A stretch of DNA of 64,000 bases from Ricinus communis (lineage: Eukaryota; Streptophyta; Magnoliopsida; Malpighiales; Euphorbiaceae). Positions 42,507 to 53,823 of this stretch are shown in pieces; the stretch's first letter is position 1; each line of letters starts with the position of its first letter. The translations under genes and the position numbers were made by a program. The notes under the pieces were generated by a model. It worked only from the letters and a program-made list of their open reading frames with translations. It was not told the DNA's origin and ran no database searches. The stretch is taken from positions 31,148,888 through 31,212,887 of the forward strand of contig NC_063260.1 in NCBI RefSeq assembly GCF_019578655.1. The letters are read 5' to 3'.

Positions 42507-44661
42507 ATGGAAACGGCGGATAATCCAAAGTTGGTGAGTTGATATCAGTTTCTGGGTTTTTATTCTTGATATGCTCCTTCCAGTTTGTACAATCATTTCA
42601 TTGATTTTCTCTTTCTTGGTTCTCTTCTTATTAGGATTTGCGTTCTTGTCATTGTGAGCCTGGTGGATTATCAGATGAAAATATGGGAACCCAGAAAATT
42701 TCTGTTTTAGATCATATAAATGGATTTGAATACTCAGCTGAGAAATCTGATAACTTTGTTATTGACATGGAAAGCTTCTCCCATGCCACCAATAACAAAG
42801 AAGTTAACCCAAATTCAAGAATTACGGTAAGTTTTCTCTTTCAATTCTTCGCCTTTATTTTTTTCTTTTAGTTTTTTCAAGAACACGCATACATACATCT
42901 TAAAAAATTTAGTCATGGAAGTATAACTTTTTTTAGATAACGAGTTAACAACTTTGCGGTGATTACAATCAAATTGAATGTCTTTTGCAATAGTTGCTGT
43001 TAATGTTTGATTATTTAGTGATCAATAAAAGAATGTTCCTTGACATGTTATTTTCATGAATTCATAGTTTCAGAGAAGCCTTTCCAGAAAAGGGTCTCTG
43101 CGCATGAGCGGCAGAGGCGGTGATAAAAAGATTAATTCTAATCCTTCTCCTAATGATAGAGATGCTGCTGTTGCTACCTCTTCACCTAGAGGTACTATTT
43201 TCCTCTCACAAACAGAATATGTGACAAAGCAAAAGAAATTTATCTAGAAAATTTTGGACGGTCCAACTTTAAGTTTTAACAGATAGGTTAAGGTTAAGCC
43301 GACGACAAACTTTTTATTTATTTTTTTTTTTTTTTATGGTTCCTTTTGTTTTTTTCACTTCTGGATCTCTGGATCATATGTGTGCCAGATGCAATTCGCT
43401 AGCAAACTATAGGGTTAATAAATTAAGAATTGCCATTTTCTTTGATATTTGCCACGTATATTCACTGTAAAATACAACCGAATAAATATTTCTTTTTTCC
43501 TCGTCACCAATTTTTGGAGGGTTCCTCCAGATTGTTTTGTGACATCTGAACAAATTTTTTAGAATTCTTTTACTGTAACTTGTATTATTCCATGTTTTCT
43601 AAGGGGTGCTTATCTTTCTGGTTGTTGGCAGATTGTGTTTTGGTTACAAATTTAATTTCTGTAACTGCTTTTGGGTCAGTATCTTTTACTGATTTCGGAT
43701 AGAGATTTGGATCTCGGAAACAATCCTTTCCTCTTGTTACTTTGTGGATAAAGTTTATGAGAAGTATATGTAATTCACCTTATTTAGAATTCCTATTGCA
43801 TAAGCACTTGTTTGTGGAAAGGCCGTTCCATAAATATCTTACAAAATCAAATCTTACATATTTACTTCATTTAGAAAAAATGAATAAATCCCCTATAAAA
43901 TGGAAGATATGATAGGATCTTACTCGAAGGTTAGTTAATATAATGTATTTATGATACCAAGGCAAACCCATTCTACCAGTGTTACAGGGGACCAATAATA
44001 ATTACTGTTTCGAGGGTGAGGTGAGGTTACACCAAACTGAAGGGTCAACTTTGGAGAGTACATCAAACCAAATCTGTCTTAATTAAATTCCGCAGGCTGG
44101 TAGAGATTGTAGAATATCATTCAGTTTGTTGGTGTACTTCTAGTTGAAAGCATGTGCAGTTGCATTATTCGAAAATTGGTGGTGAAATGCTAGTAGCTAA
44201 AAGCATTTTTGTTTTCTCTATGCTATATTTAATTTGCAACTTCTTTAGTAGGGCCTGGCATGCCCGAAAAGGGATCGATGGTATCAGTTGGGACCGCTGA
44301 TCATCCCAGCAGCAGTGCACAAGTTCATCATCAGATCACCATTACTACTACCAACAATTTGAATGCGTCATCCACAGAAGGCAGATGCACCATCAGGAGG
44401 AACAGTTTCAAGCGTCCTTCACTTTCATGGACCATTGATCCCAAAAGGGTTCTTTTCTTTTTCGCCACCTTGTAAGTTCACTGACCTTAAAAGCTGCAAG
44501 AACTGTAAGATACTGTTTTGAGTGATGCAAGTGCTGAAATGTATAAGCGGTTTTCTGTTCCTACTTTTATCTGCCACAGATCAAGCATGGGAACGATGTT
44601 GCTGATATACTTCACTCTTTCAATTGGCAAGCTCGGGGCAGATGACAATGGTATTGATTGA
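42507..44661 (+). CDS. Uncharacterised plant protein with one C-terminal transmembrane segment, 5 exons
   Basis: Exons: 42507-42533, 42635-42826, 43068-43191, 44249-44471, 44580-44661; 648 nt, 215 aa, consistent phases. It starts METADNPKL. The body is hydrophilic, Ser/Asn-rich and probably disordered, with basic patches (FQRSLSRKGSLRMSGRGGDK and IRRNSFKRPSLSWTIDPKR) containing several RxxS sites. A hydrophobic helix at about 182-204 (VLFFFATLSSMGTMLLIYFT) leaves only about a dozen residues after it (GKLGADDNGID), so it looks tail-anchored with a cytosolic N-terminus. I know no function. I recall similar plant-only proteins, and the position between LPXD and RP1 matches Arabidopsis At4g21215, listed as a transmembrane protein. 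Exon 4 has a TAGTAG tandem acceptor. Confidence 0.85.
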
Positions 44662-46035
44662 TGCCACTACATTATCTTTCGCAGATTAAGAACATAGCTA
44701 TTGCACATCATTCAGAGCAGAATGCGAGATGGAAACAAAGATGAATATAATTTTGTGGTGGTGGTGAAGTTATTTTTTGCAAGAATAGGCTTATTCTAAT
44801 GCGAATTTCAGTGGAAAAAAGAAAAACAAAGAAAGGAAAAGAAAAAAGAAAAAAGGAAACAGCACGGAAAGAAATCAGAAGATAGCAAAAAGCAAACCGA
44901 CCATCCACCATCTTGGATACAACTTAGGGGTGCTTAACTTTTTCAGGAAATTATTAGTAAAAACTATAGAGATGAAGACAAGAACATACAACATTGTGAC
45001 AAAGAGAAGGAATCTTCTTTTCTTTATATGTATGGAAGAGGAAAAATGATGATTTGGTACAATCCCATATAGCTTACTAGCTTAGTGGAGGACCAGATGG
45101 TCCTCACCTTTTCTTTTTAATTTACTTTTTTATTTAACATCCCATACCTTTCCAATTCTGTTTGCTCTTTTCGAAATCCTGTTCAGAAACTCTTTTTGGT
45201 ATATATGGCTTTTGTGGCGGTGAAACAAGGACGAGGCAAATGCTACAACAATCAGTTCTGGATATGCACGCATACAAAGCATGTGCGCCCAAGTGTCCAC
45301 CTTTTTCACCGTAAACAAGTGAGAGCATGAGGTAGCTCAAGGGAAAAAAGAAATGCCCAAGAATAGACATCGTGCTTGGCACTCGAAATAAGGGATGGTC
45401 AACTAGAATTTGAGTTGATGGGATCTGCTCTAAGTTCCCTCTAGAGAATGATTTAACTAGTGAGATAACATTTTTTTTTTCTTTTAAAGACAACACTCTG
45501 ATTGAAAAGAAAACAAATTACAAGATGCAAGTCAAGAAGAATTAGTAACACTCAATTGATTGTCACTATTGGATTTGCATCTACTTTTAACTGAAAACGG
45601 AGTACAAAAGGAACATATAATAATGCCTTGCAAATTTGAGTATAGTGCAAACAACACTAAAAGAAGAATATCAGAGTGGCATAATAGCAGGGGGTCATAT
45701 TTCTGTCCCAAGTATGCACAGATGCACTTGCACGCACAGTGGAAAACATACAAGCATTCACCGACGTATATTTCTCAGGAAGCACGTCATAAACAATTCT
45801 TGTGAATATACAAAAGAAAGCCCTGTAATGATTAATTGTTATGTTACAGTTTTCTATAATAAGCTGCAGAAACATGATATTTACAGTAAACATGCAAAAC
45901 AAATGAGGGTGTAACCTCTGCTGTATCTCACTATATTTTCTTTTCATTAACAATCCAAGAATGATCCAAGAACAGCTGCTTCTTGTACTGATTCAGCAAC
46001 TCATCCATGCACACTTGAGAATAAGACTTCCCATG
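44662..46035. other. Convergent 3' spacer between the membrane-protein gene and RP1
   Basis: 3' UTRs of both genes are expected here. The overlapping small frames at 45130-45953 on both strands lack domains. Confidence 0.65.
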
Positions 46036-47496
46036 CTAGTAAAGTTTAGAGATTCGAGGCATTGAACATCTGTTCTTCCTATCATGGTAAAGCCTTAATA
46101 TCACTGCTGCAGTTTCTTCAATTGCTTTTCCTGTCACTTCTGCATATGCCAAATAAGTAACAGCAAAACCAGGATTCAGTCACTTGCATCACTCTACATA
46201 TGCTAAAACTAAAGCATCTGCTCGACTATATTAACACTTAGAAGGCCATGATAAACATTAGAAATGGAATAGTATTTACCAATTACTGGCCAAACCGGAT
46301 TCTGTGCAAACACCCTGGAAGCAAATCCCAACTCCTCTCTTACATAATCCATCTCCGAATAATTACTCCTCACTTCTATGCTAAATCCAAGACTTTTAGC
46401 TCTTGCTTTTCGAATTGTCTGTAAAACCATAGGATTGATGGTCAGACCAAAAACCTTCTCAGGATCAACCTCAAACAAGCTCTTCGGCAATTCTACACCC
46501 ATCACAATAGGCACATTTGCCACTTTATATCCCTTTTGTGCAAGATAAATAGACAATGGTGTCTTTCCAGTACGAGAAACACCAGCAAGAATGATATCAG
46601 CCTTGTACAAGTTCTGTGGCAAGGCACCATCATCTTGCTTGATGGTGAATTCAATGGCTTCAATTCGTCGAAAGTACTCATCAGAAAGGGGAAAGTTCCT
46701 CCCAGGAGCACCACGGGGAAGACCAGAAGGCGAAACACCTAGATGAGAAGCAACTGCCTCAGTTATTGGTCCTAATATGTCAGTAGATGGTATTCCCCAT
46801 AATTTGCAAGCTTGTTTAGCTGATTCTGCAATGGAAGGGTCAGCTAAAGTGAAGACTAACATGGCACCTTCTTTAGCTGCTTGCTTTATAATCTCCATTA
46901 ATGTTTCTGCATCATCAATCTAAAAAATGTACATACAGAAGTATCTCTTAAACTCAATTGGCAAAATTAACAACCCATTGAATGTAAGGGCAAAGCATTT
47001 CAACGGAATAGATTACCCCGGAAAAGAGGTGGGTATTTACGGGACAACCACGATCGACCAAGCAGTGCTCGAATTGACCTAACGCTGCGTTAACGGAATG
47101 CTCCACCGTCCATCCAGTTCCGTCAGAAACCATATAAATAGACTTCCCAGTGTTGATTTCAACGGCTTCATCATCATCTCCGTTGCCTGCTGCTATAGCA
47201 CTAAACTCCTTCAATTGCATTTCTCTACGCTGTTGTGGAGGAGGCTTAAGCTCCGCCAGCTGGGTTCGCTGACCAGGTCTGTCTAATTTACGGCCAGACC
47301 GGATTGCTCGAGCCATGGACCAACGATTGAGCTGAGAGCTGCCTTTCGGCTTCCTAGGTTGAGGCTGTTGGGAGTCTGGGTCGGATAAGGCATGGAGGCT
47401 AGTACGACTGAGCTTACCAGGTTCTTGACGAGAAGAGCGTGCTTGTGGCGACGGCGGCCGGAGGTTTGGGGGCTGTAAGGCTGAGAAAGCAATCAT
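46036..47496 (-). CDS. RP1: RP1, pyruvate,phosphate dikinase (PPDK) regulatory protein, 3 exons
   Basis: Exons: 47496-47017, 46919-46280, 46139-46036; 1224 nt, 407 aa. This is the DUF299/PSRP family: a bifunctional Ser/Thr kinase and phosphotransferase that uses ADP to inactivate PPDK and phosphate to reactivate it. The first 90-110 residues are rich in Pro, Ser, Gln and Arg and read as a plastid transit peptide. The domain starts at [20 protein letters not shown] (119-138). It then shows [19 protein letters not shown], the P-loop GVSRTGKT (273-280), [18 protein letters not shown] and a C-terminal [13 protein letters not shown] helix. The last exon ends with RISKLY. In a C3 plant it would tune PPDK in chloroplasts. 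It matches Arabidopsis RP1 (At4g21210), and RP1 and GA2ox8 are neighbours there too. Confidence 0.96.
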
Positions 47497-48427
47497 TCCG
47501 TTTGTTTTGCAAAATTGTTTATGTTAATAAAAATAATAGTTAAAATGATTATTTATCGGAATTTATTTTCTGATGTCATGAAAAAGAGATACTTAGAAGT
47601 AATTTTGCTGTTTTTAAATATATCAGAAAGTTCACTCTTTTCTTTTAAGAATATTTGTTATTAAAATATCCAACTTTTACAAAATTTTATTTTCAATCTA
47701 TAATTATTATAGAAATCAAATAAAAATAAATAATTTGGATTTTCCTCAGTCAGCATAGTAAAAAGAAAAAGAAAAAACTTCCGGATCAATTGTAAGCGAA
47801 ATTCAATTAAAATCCTTTCTTTAAGAAACTGCTCAACGAAAACTAACGGAGCCTTCCGCCACGATTCGGGTAAAAATAAATTGACAGAGCAGCACTGCTT
47901 GTTTCGAGGAAACCGGTGGCCCTTTGAGTGGCCTCTCAAATTTGATTGGGCTGAGCCACGGCTTTGTCCTTTTGGACTACTCACATTTCATATCTATACG
48001 TTTTCTTTTCTTTTCTTTTCTTTTTTTTATACGAAGGAGGGAATACCGAAAGAATAAAGGGTTATTTTTCATTTTCAAAAATAAATATTTTTACCTAAAT
48101 TTCAAATAAAAATTAATATAGCAATAAATTATAAAATTAGTTGACCAATTGTTTTAATGATTAATTTCCAAATATTCCACTTACTTATAATAAGATAAGG
48201 TATAGTTCATTGATTGAGCTAGAAAAATTTATCCTGCTACTAGAGAATGCTACTTTTACTATTTTCATTGCTCAAAAAGATATAATATGCACTCGTTTTT
48301 CTAATTTTCTTTTTTTTTTTTTTTTTTTTTAATTACTACGGTTTTAACCCGGCATCACTCTTAAAATAGTCTCGTCTGAAACCTGATTAATCTATAGCAA
48401 AACTCACGTACTTAGTATTGGAAATTA
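47497..48427. other. Spacer between RP1 and the GA 2-oxidase
   Basis: Promoter side of RP1 and 3' side of GA2ox. A long poly-T tract lies near 48308-48330. No gene. Confidence 0.65.
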
Positions 48428-51085
48428 TTATACAATAAATCTTAGGAGTCCAACTTTGTGACCTAATATTTGGACATCCTTCTGCACTTGTTCTCTGTAC
48501 TCTTGGAAGCTAAATTTCTTGTAAACTGAAGGCTCGCACCCACTTTCAATCTCTGTATCATATGATGGGCAGAAGAAATACGCCGTCGAAAATCTTTCAA
48601 CTCCTGGATTGGTCACAACACGATGCTGAACACTCTTATAAACATCATTGCTCCAAGCCTGCATATAAATGCATTAATTATCGGTTAATGCCATATAAAT
48701 TGATGTATTTAATCTGTAATTTAACTAATTAAAAGAAAGAAAATCGCACGAGAAACTCATACCTGAAACAAGTCTCCGATGTTAATTATTAGAGCTTCGG
48801 GATTAGGTTTAACTGCGAACCATTTCCTGTCTTTAACTAATTGCAATCCTCCGACTTGATCTTGGTGGAGAATTGTAAGGAAGTCACTATCAGTATGTGG
48901 CATGAGGCCGCATACCTCTACAGGGATTGGACATGGCGGGTATCGGTTGAGTCTAAGATAACAAGTGCTTGGCAAACAGTTTTCCTCAAAAAAAGTCGAT
49001 TTCCGGTCCAGTTTCTCTGCCAAAATTCCTGCTAATTTTTGTGCTAGATTGGCAACTGTTGTAGCAAACTGTTCCATTGTTGAACTGCATAATCGTATAA
49101 TACAATAATTTAACCGTTAAAAAAATATCAATCTGCAGACTCTAATTGGTAAAATGAATCACACTGAAGATGAAATTGATTCATGAATCCATATCTCCTG
49201 AGTGTGGGATCGGTCAATCTGTCATCCAATTCTATCAATTATCAACAAAATGGGACCCATAAACAATTGAAGCCAAAGAGCAAGTTCTAGTTATTATTGC
49301 AGTAGACTGGCTTTTGCCAGACTTACAGCTCATCCAATTTGTAAACATTCATTCACGTGAGGGACTTGCTAATTAATGGCAAAAATAGACTCTGAAGGAA
49401 AATACAAAAAGACCACACCATGCATGCAAAACTTGTACGTACATTATCTGATGCGGTAAGAATTAGTATTCTTCAGAGGCTAACCAGCAATGCAATTGCC
49501 ACAATTGATTTACCGGTGTTTGTTTTCTTACTCTAGATATTAAAAATTGAGTAAATAAATTAACGAAATAGCTGTGCTATGGTGTATTTGTCTCACCATT
49601 CTAAGAAAGTTTTTAGCCAAAATTACAGATCAATTCAGAGACAGGAAGCACATAAAAGGAAACAATTTTAAAGGAGTGGCTCCTGATCTTTACATGTGCT
49701 TTAGTACTGAACTGAACAATATGTTTTTAAAAAAAATATTTAATAGTTAGAAAATATATATAGAAATAATTTAGAAAATACAGAAAATTTTAATTATGCC
49801 CGAGACGTCCATGTTCGAACCAGGGACCTCTCATGCGTGAGATTAGTATCATAACCAGCTACTCCACCAAAGTAAGTTAAACATTGATCCCTTTATAAAT
49901 AATATAGAGCAATGATTTGTGCATGAAAGTCTTGATTGTTGAGTGTCATATCAGTGGCCTCTAATCTTAGAAAATGCCTTTTGATTAGCATAAGATGATG
50001 AGAGAATTACATTAGCACTGTGTATACATATAGCTCTTATCGTTGTACTTAGCAAAAAGCATCTAATTTTCAATAATAGACAAATGTTACTTAACAATAA
50101 TTTCCTGTTGTTTTATCAAATTGACAGGCAAAATCTGCTTTGACAAAGCACATAAAAAAAAGGGCATGTTGGGATTGTTAACATCATCTTAATTTTTACT
50201 CTCTTTTGAATCGAAAAGAAGGATGATGAACTGCAACTACTTGCATATTATCCTCAAGTACCCCTAATAGTAATTTTGCTAAGAACTACACAGAATTCTA
50301 ACTATGGGTTATGAATTACAAACATATCCATCACTAAGTTTAAATTAACATATTAAACCTGTCTGCAGACACATTACCTCAAGCTTTTATCGACATATTG
50401 TGATATAAACATTTGGATTTGAATCCTCTCCTCTTACGTATGATGAAGATTATAGGTCATGTTTGCGTGATCTTACTTATAAAATTCAAATTAAATTAAT
50501 TTTGAATTTGGAGGAGTGTAGGCAGGTTCTAGTGAGAATCATAACATCTTAAAAGCTGAGATAAAAACAGAAAAGTTGTTGTTTACTTGACATGTAAAAA
50601 GATTGGCTGAAGTAAAAGAACATACAGAAACAATGAAATTACCTGAAAGTAGTGAAACCATTGGAAGCAGATATATCAGTCATAGGAATGTGAAAAGCTT
50701 CAGACCAAGACAACTGACTTAAGCAAGTTGCAGTGGGAGTTCCCCAGCGGTAAGTGCCAGCAGAGAACTTCAAGAACTTATCTTCTTTGCTCTTTTGGTA
50801 AAAGGGCTGTTTAAAAAGCTTAACTTGTTCACTTCGCATCTTTTCCAAAATCTCACGTGATATCCCATGATTCACAACTTGAAAGAATCCCCAGTCTTGA
50901 GAAGCCCTAGCTATTTCTTGCTTGCACTTGTCTTTCTCCAATTCATCATCCATGCTTAAACGGCCAAGATCAATCAAAGGAAGTTCACATTCCTCAACAA
51001 TTGATGATTTTGTTTCTGATTCTTGTATTGTTTTGCTGTTCAGAAGGGTCTTGTAGATCTCATGGAAAGGTGGGTCTATGTCCAT
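48428..51085 (-). CDS. GA2OX8: Gibberellin 2-oxidase, C20-type (GA2ox8-like), 3 exons
   Basis: Exons: 51085-50643, 49084-48763, 48658-48428; 996 nt, 331 aa. The N-terminal DIOX_N domain holds ELPLIDLGRLS and ASQDWGFFQVVNHGIS. The Fe(II)/2-oxoglutarate domain carries the ligand triad His211, Asp213 (MPHTDSDFLTIL) and His267 (SVQHRV), plus the 2-oxoglutarate-binding Arg277-x-Ser279 (ERFST). The segment RWGTPTATCLSQLSWSEAFH is what I associate with the C20-GA2ox clade (AtGA2ox7/8). The enzyme 2-beta-hydroxylates C20 gibberellin precursors such as GA12 and GA53 in the cytosol, lowering active GA. Intron 1 is long (1.56 kb) and holds a SINE-like insertion. Synteny with RP1 supports orthology to GA2OX8 (At4g21200). 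Confidence 0.95.
49735..49873 (-). mobile_element. tRNA-derived SINE-like insertion in GA2ox intron 1
   Basis: The minus strand begins GGTGGAGTAGCTGGTTATGA (A-box-like) at about 49869 and carries GGTTCGAAC, a perfect pol III B box, about 50 nt on. An AT-rich body and an A/T-run tail near 49735 follow. The sequence does not fold as a normal tRNA. Boundaries and target-site duplication are uncertain. Confidence 0.5.
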
Positions 51086-53750
51086 GCTTAGAGGAGGCTG
51101 AATGCAAAATTTAGAGGAAAGAAAAGATTTTAGAAAGGAGACTCCAAGAAAGAAAATAAATAAGAGAGATAATAGCTAGACAAGGGCTGAAAAGAAGAAA
51201 AAAGAATTAATATATATGATATAATATGGTATGTATGCTTAGTGGGTATTTTTGGGAGAGACAAAAGACAAAGAAGGAAAATGTTGAAACAACACATGAT
51301 TTTTCTCTTTCTGTTTTGTTTGTGCTTCCTTCGTCTTGGATGAAAAAGTTATGGCGTTTCATCTCTCAAATTTTGGACTTTGGAGAAAAAGTTGATTGCA
51401 TGTCTTTTTGTTCAAAGACCTAAACATGTCTTCTTTTTCTTTTCCTAAAATTTTCTTGTTAGACTTTTATTACCATTTCTTACAATAAACTCATAGGAAA
51501 CAAAGAGCATCCAAATCTATGACCCTAATGGTACCAATTAGCAAGAGTCAAAATGGGTGGCTCATTATGATTTGATCTTGCTTAAGGATAGGAGTTATTT
51601 AACATAAGGGAAAAGAGCATTAAGTCTCTTCAAAATAAAATAATAAAAGGACAAAAGAACATAGGCTCAAAAGCATCACATGGCAAACTTCCGCCCAACC
51701 CCATCACAACCAACCCAATGAAAACACTTTTTTTTTTTATTATTATTGAAATAAAAAATAAATGCATAAAGGTGAAGATGAGTTTTATTTGTACAATCCC
51801 TAATAAATTTTATTGTGTAGATGTAGTTAAGAACATGGCAGACTATGGGCGACAGTCGCAATAATATTGAAGTGCCATGTATAAGTGGCTGAGAAATGAT
51901 TTTGGGTAAAAGGTAATGACCATAAATATAAATATAAAAGGTAATTATGGGACTCTTTTAAATGCCAATCATGCTCTGATGTGTAGATAAAGAAGAAAAT
52001 AAGGGACAAAGGAAATCATAAAAAGTTAATGGTGGTTGCTTCCTTTGCATGTGGGTAGGAAGCAAAATTGTGATTTGCGTATATTGGTTCATTCCATTGC
52101 CACATATCATAATTCTTTTCAAATACCAATCAAAAGTAAATACTGCTACAGGAAATTTAATTCAAATAACAAATACTTTCACCTGCTTGTAATGGTATAT
52201 ACAAATATATATGTGACAAAATAAGTAATAATGTATATAAAAATTACCCGAAACGTTTACTTGACAACCGAATTATACTTTATATTAACATTTTGCATTT
52301 AATTCTCTGGGGAGCAGTTTTAAAGTTGTCTTATATATGTATTTCTATGGTCTTGCTGACCGGAGGCTGAATTTCCATGCAATCTAGGCTGCCTTGTCTA
52401 TAAGACATGGCCAACATGATCTTGTCCCACGACAAGCATTTGGTCTCCTTATGATTGCATAAAAGAATTGGCTAATTCTTTTTTTTTCTTTTTTTGCTCT
52501 TGAGGCCTCGACACTGATCAATAGTGGCAGAAGAAAACAAGAGCCGGCACCAGCATATGATAACAGACCACCTACTAATTAATAGTTCATATTAGGAGAG
52601 AAATACCAATATTTCCCAACTGAAAGCAACTTACTTGCATATATATATATATATATTTGCTATTATATTTTATTAGTCACTTCACCAACATTACATCATT
52701 GACCCAACATGCAATATTATAGTAAGAAAAAAATAAAATTATTTATATGAACATTCTTGAAATGTTTCTGCTGCATAAAGAATGAAGGAGAAGGTATATA
52801 AAAAAGATTGTAATATATTTCTACAAGAAATAATTACATGGAACGAGGAAAGAAAATTATAGCTGCAAGTTATGGTTCACTTGTTAAGTTCCAACTAGGA
52901 TGATATTTGTATGCCCAATTGCTAGAATTTTTTATGCACTTTCCTCAGATTCCATCACATCAATACAAAACCTAAAATTATAAAATAATTAAGGGCCCAG
53001 ATGATCATTTCACTTGAAAAGAAAACATGCAGCAAGTGAAAAGATAGGTAGAGGGAGAGAGAGGATTCTGGAATTGATAATCATGAAAATTAAGAAATGG
53101 GCCATGTATACGTATGGTCAATCTTGAGCACCATTTATACACGCATGCATATAACTTTCAATTCAACCCACAAGCCTTACCTGGTTCACATTGGCCATGA
53201 GTTTGTCTGATTCCACCATTCTTTGTGCTTTCCTAATCCGTAGAGTTGAAGATAAATAAGTACTTTTCTTTTTTATTAATTCTACATTAATCTCAAGAAA
53301 GTTAATTGTATTAATTCCAATTGTTACTGGAATGTGACATGAAAATTAAAATAAAACCAAGAAAAAGAAAAAGAAGAACCCAACCTAAACGAAAATTGGG
53401 TATACACAAGAATTTAATTATATAAAAAATGCTCGTTGAACATCACTTTTTGTTTTGGAGTGGCAGAGCTTAAAGATAAGTGAGTGAAAGATCATTATTT
53501 GCATGGCAATGCACGGACATGTCAACATCTGCAAGTAGTTCTCAGCTATGAAAACAGAAAAACATTTCTGATTATCTCCTCTGTTATTTTTTTTTCCTTT
53601 TTACTGAAAACAATGGTAGGAGAAAAACAAAAGCATGAGAACAAATAAAAAGATTAGGACAGGGAAATCCAACTTGCAACATATACATATACGTATACAT
53701 ATATTATACCAAAATTGTAGTATATACCTAAGCAGAAAAACGATTTATCA
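51086..53750. other. Upstream region of the GA 2-oxidase
   Basis: A TATA-like AT stretch lies at about 51205-51225, 120-140 bp upstream of the start. An (AT)n tract lies at 52639-52656. Small frames at 51226-52224 lack domains. Confidence 0.55.
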
Positions 53751-53778
53751 CCATTCAAAATAGCAAGTGTGGCATATG

Positions 53779-53823
<45 letters not shown>
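53779..53823. repeat. Compound (TA)n(GA)n microsatellite
   Basis: Alternating TA turns directly into (GA)n ending at GAGCAG. GA-rich DNA continues to about 53940. Confidence 0.9.

Noticed and set aside
45130..45953. Several small frames downstream of RP1
   Set aside because: Overlap on both strands and lie in the expected 3' UTR region; no domains.
49799..49869. tRNA gene in the GA2ox intron
   Set aside because: Has a B box, but the arms do not pair as a tRNA and there is no proper acceptor stem; better read as SINE-derived.
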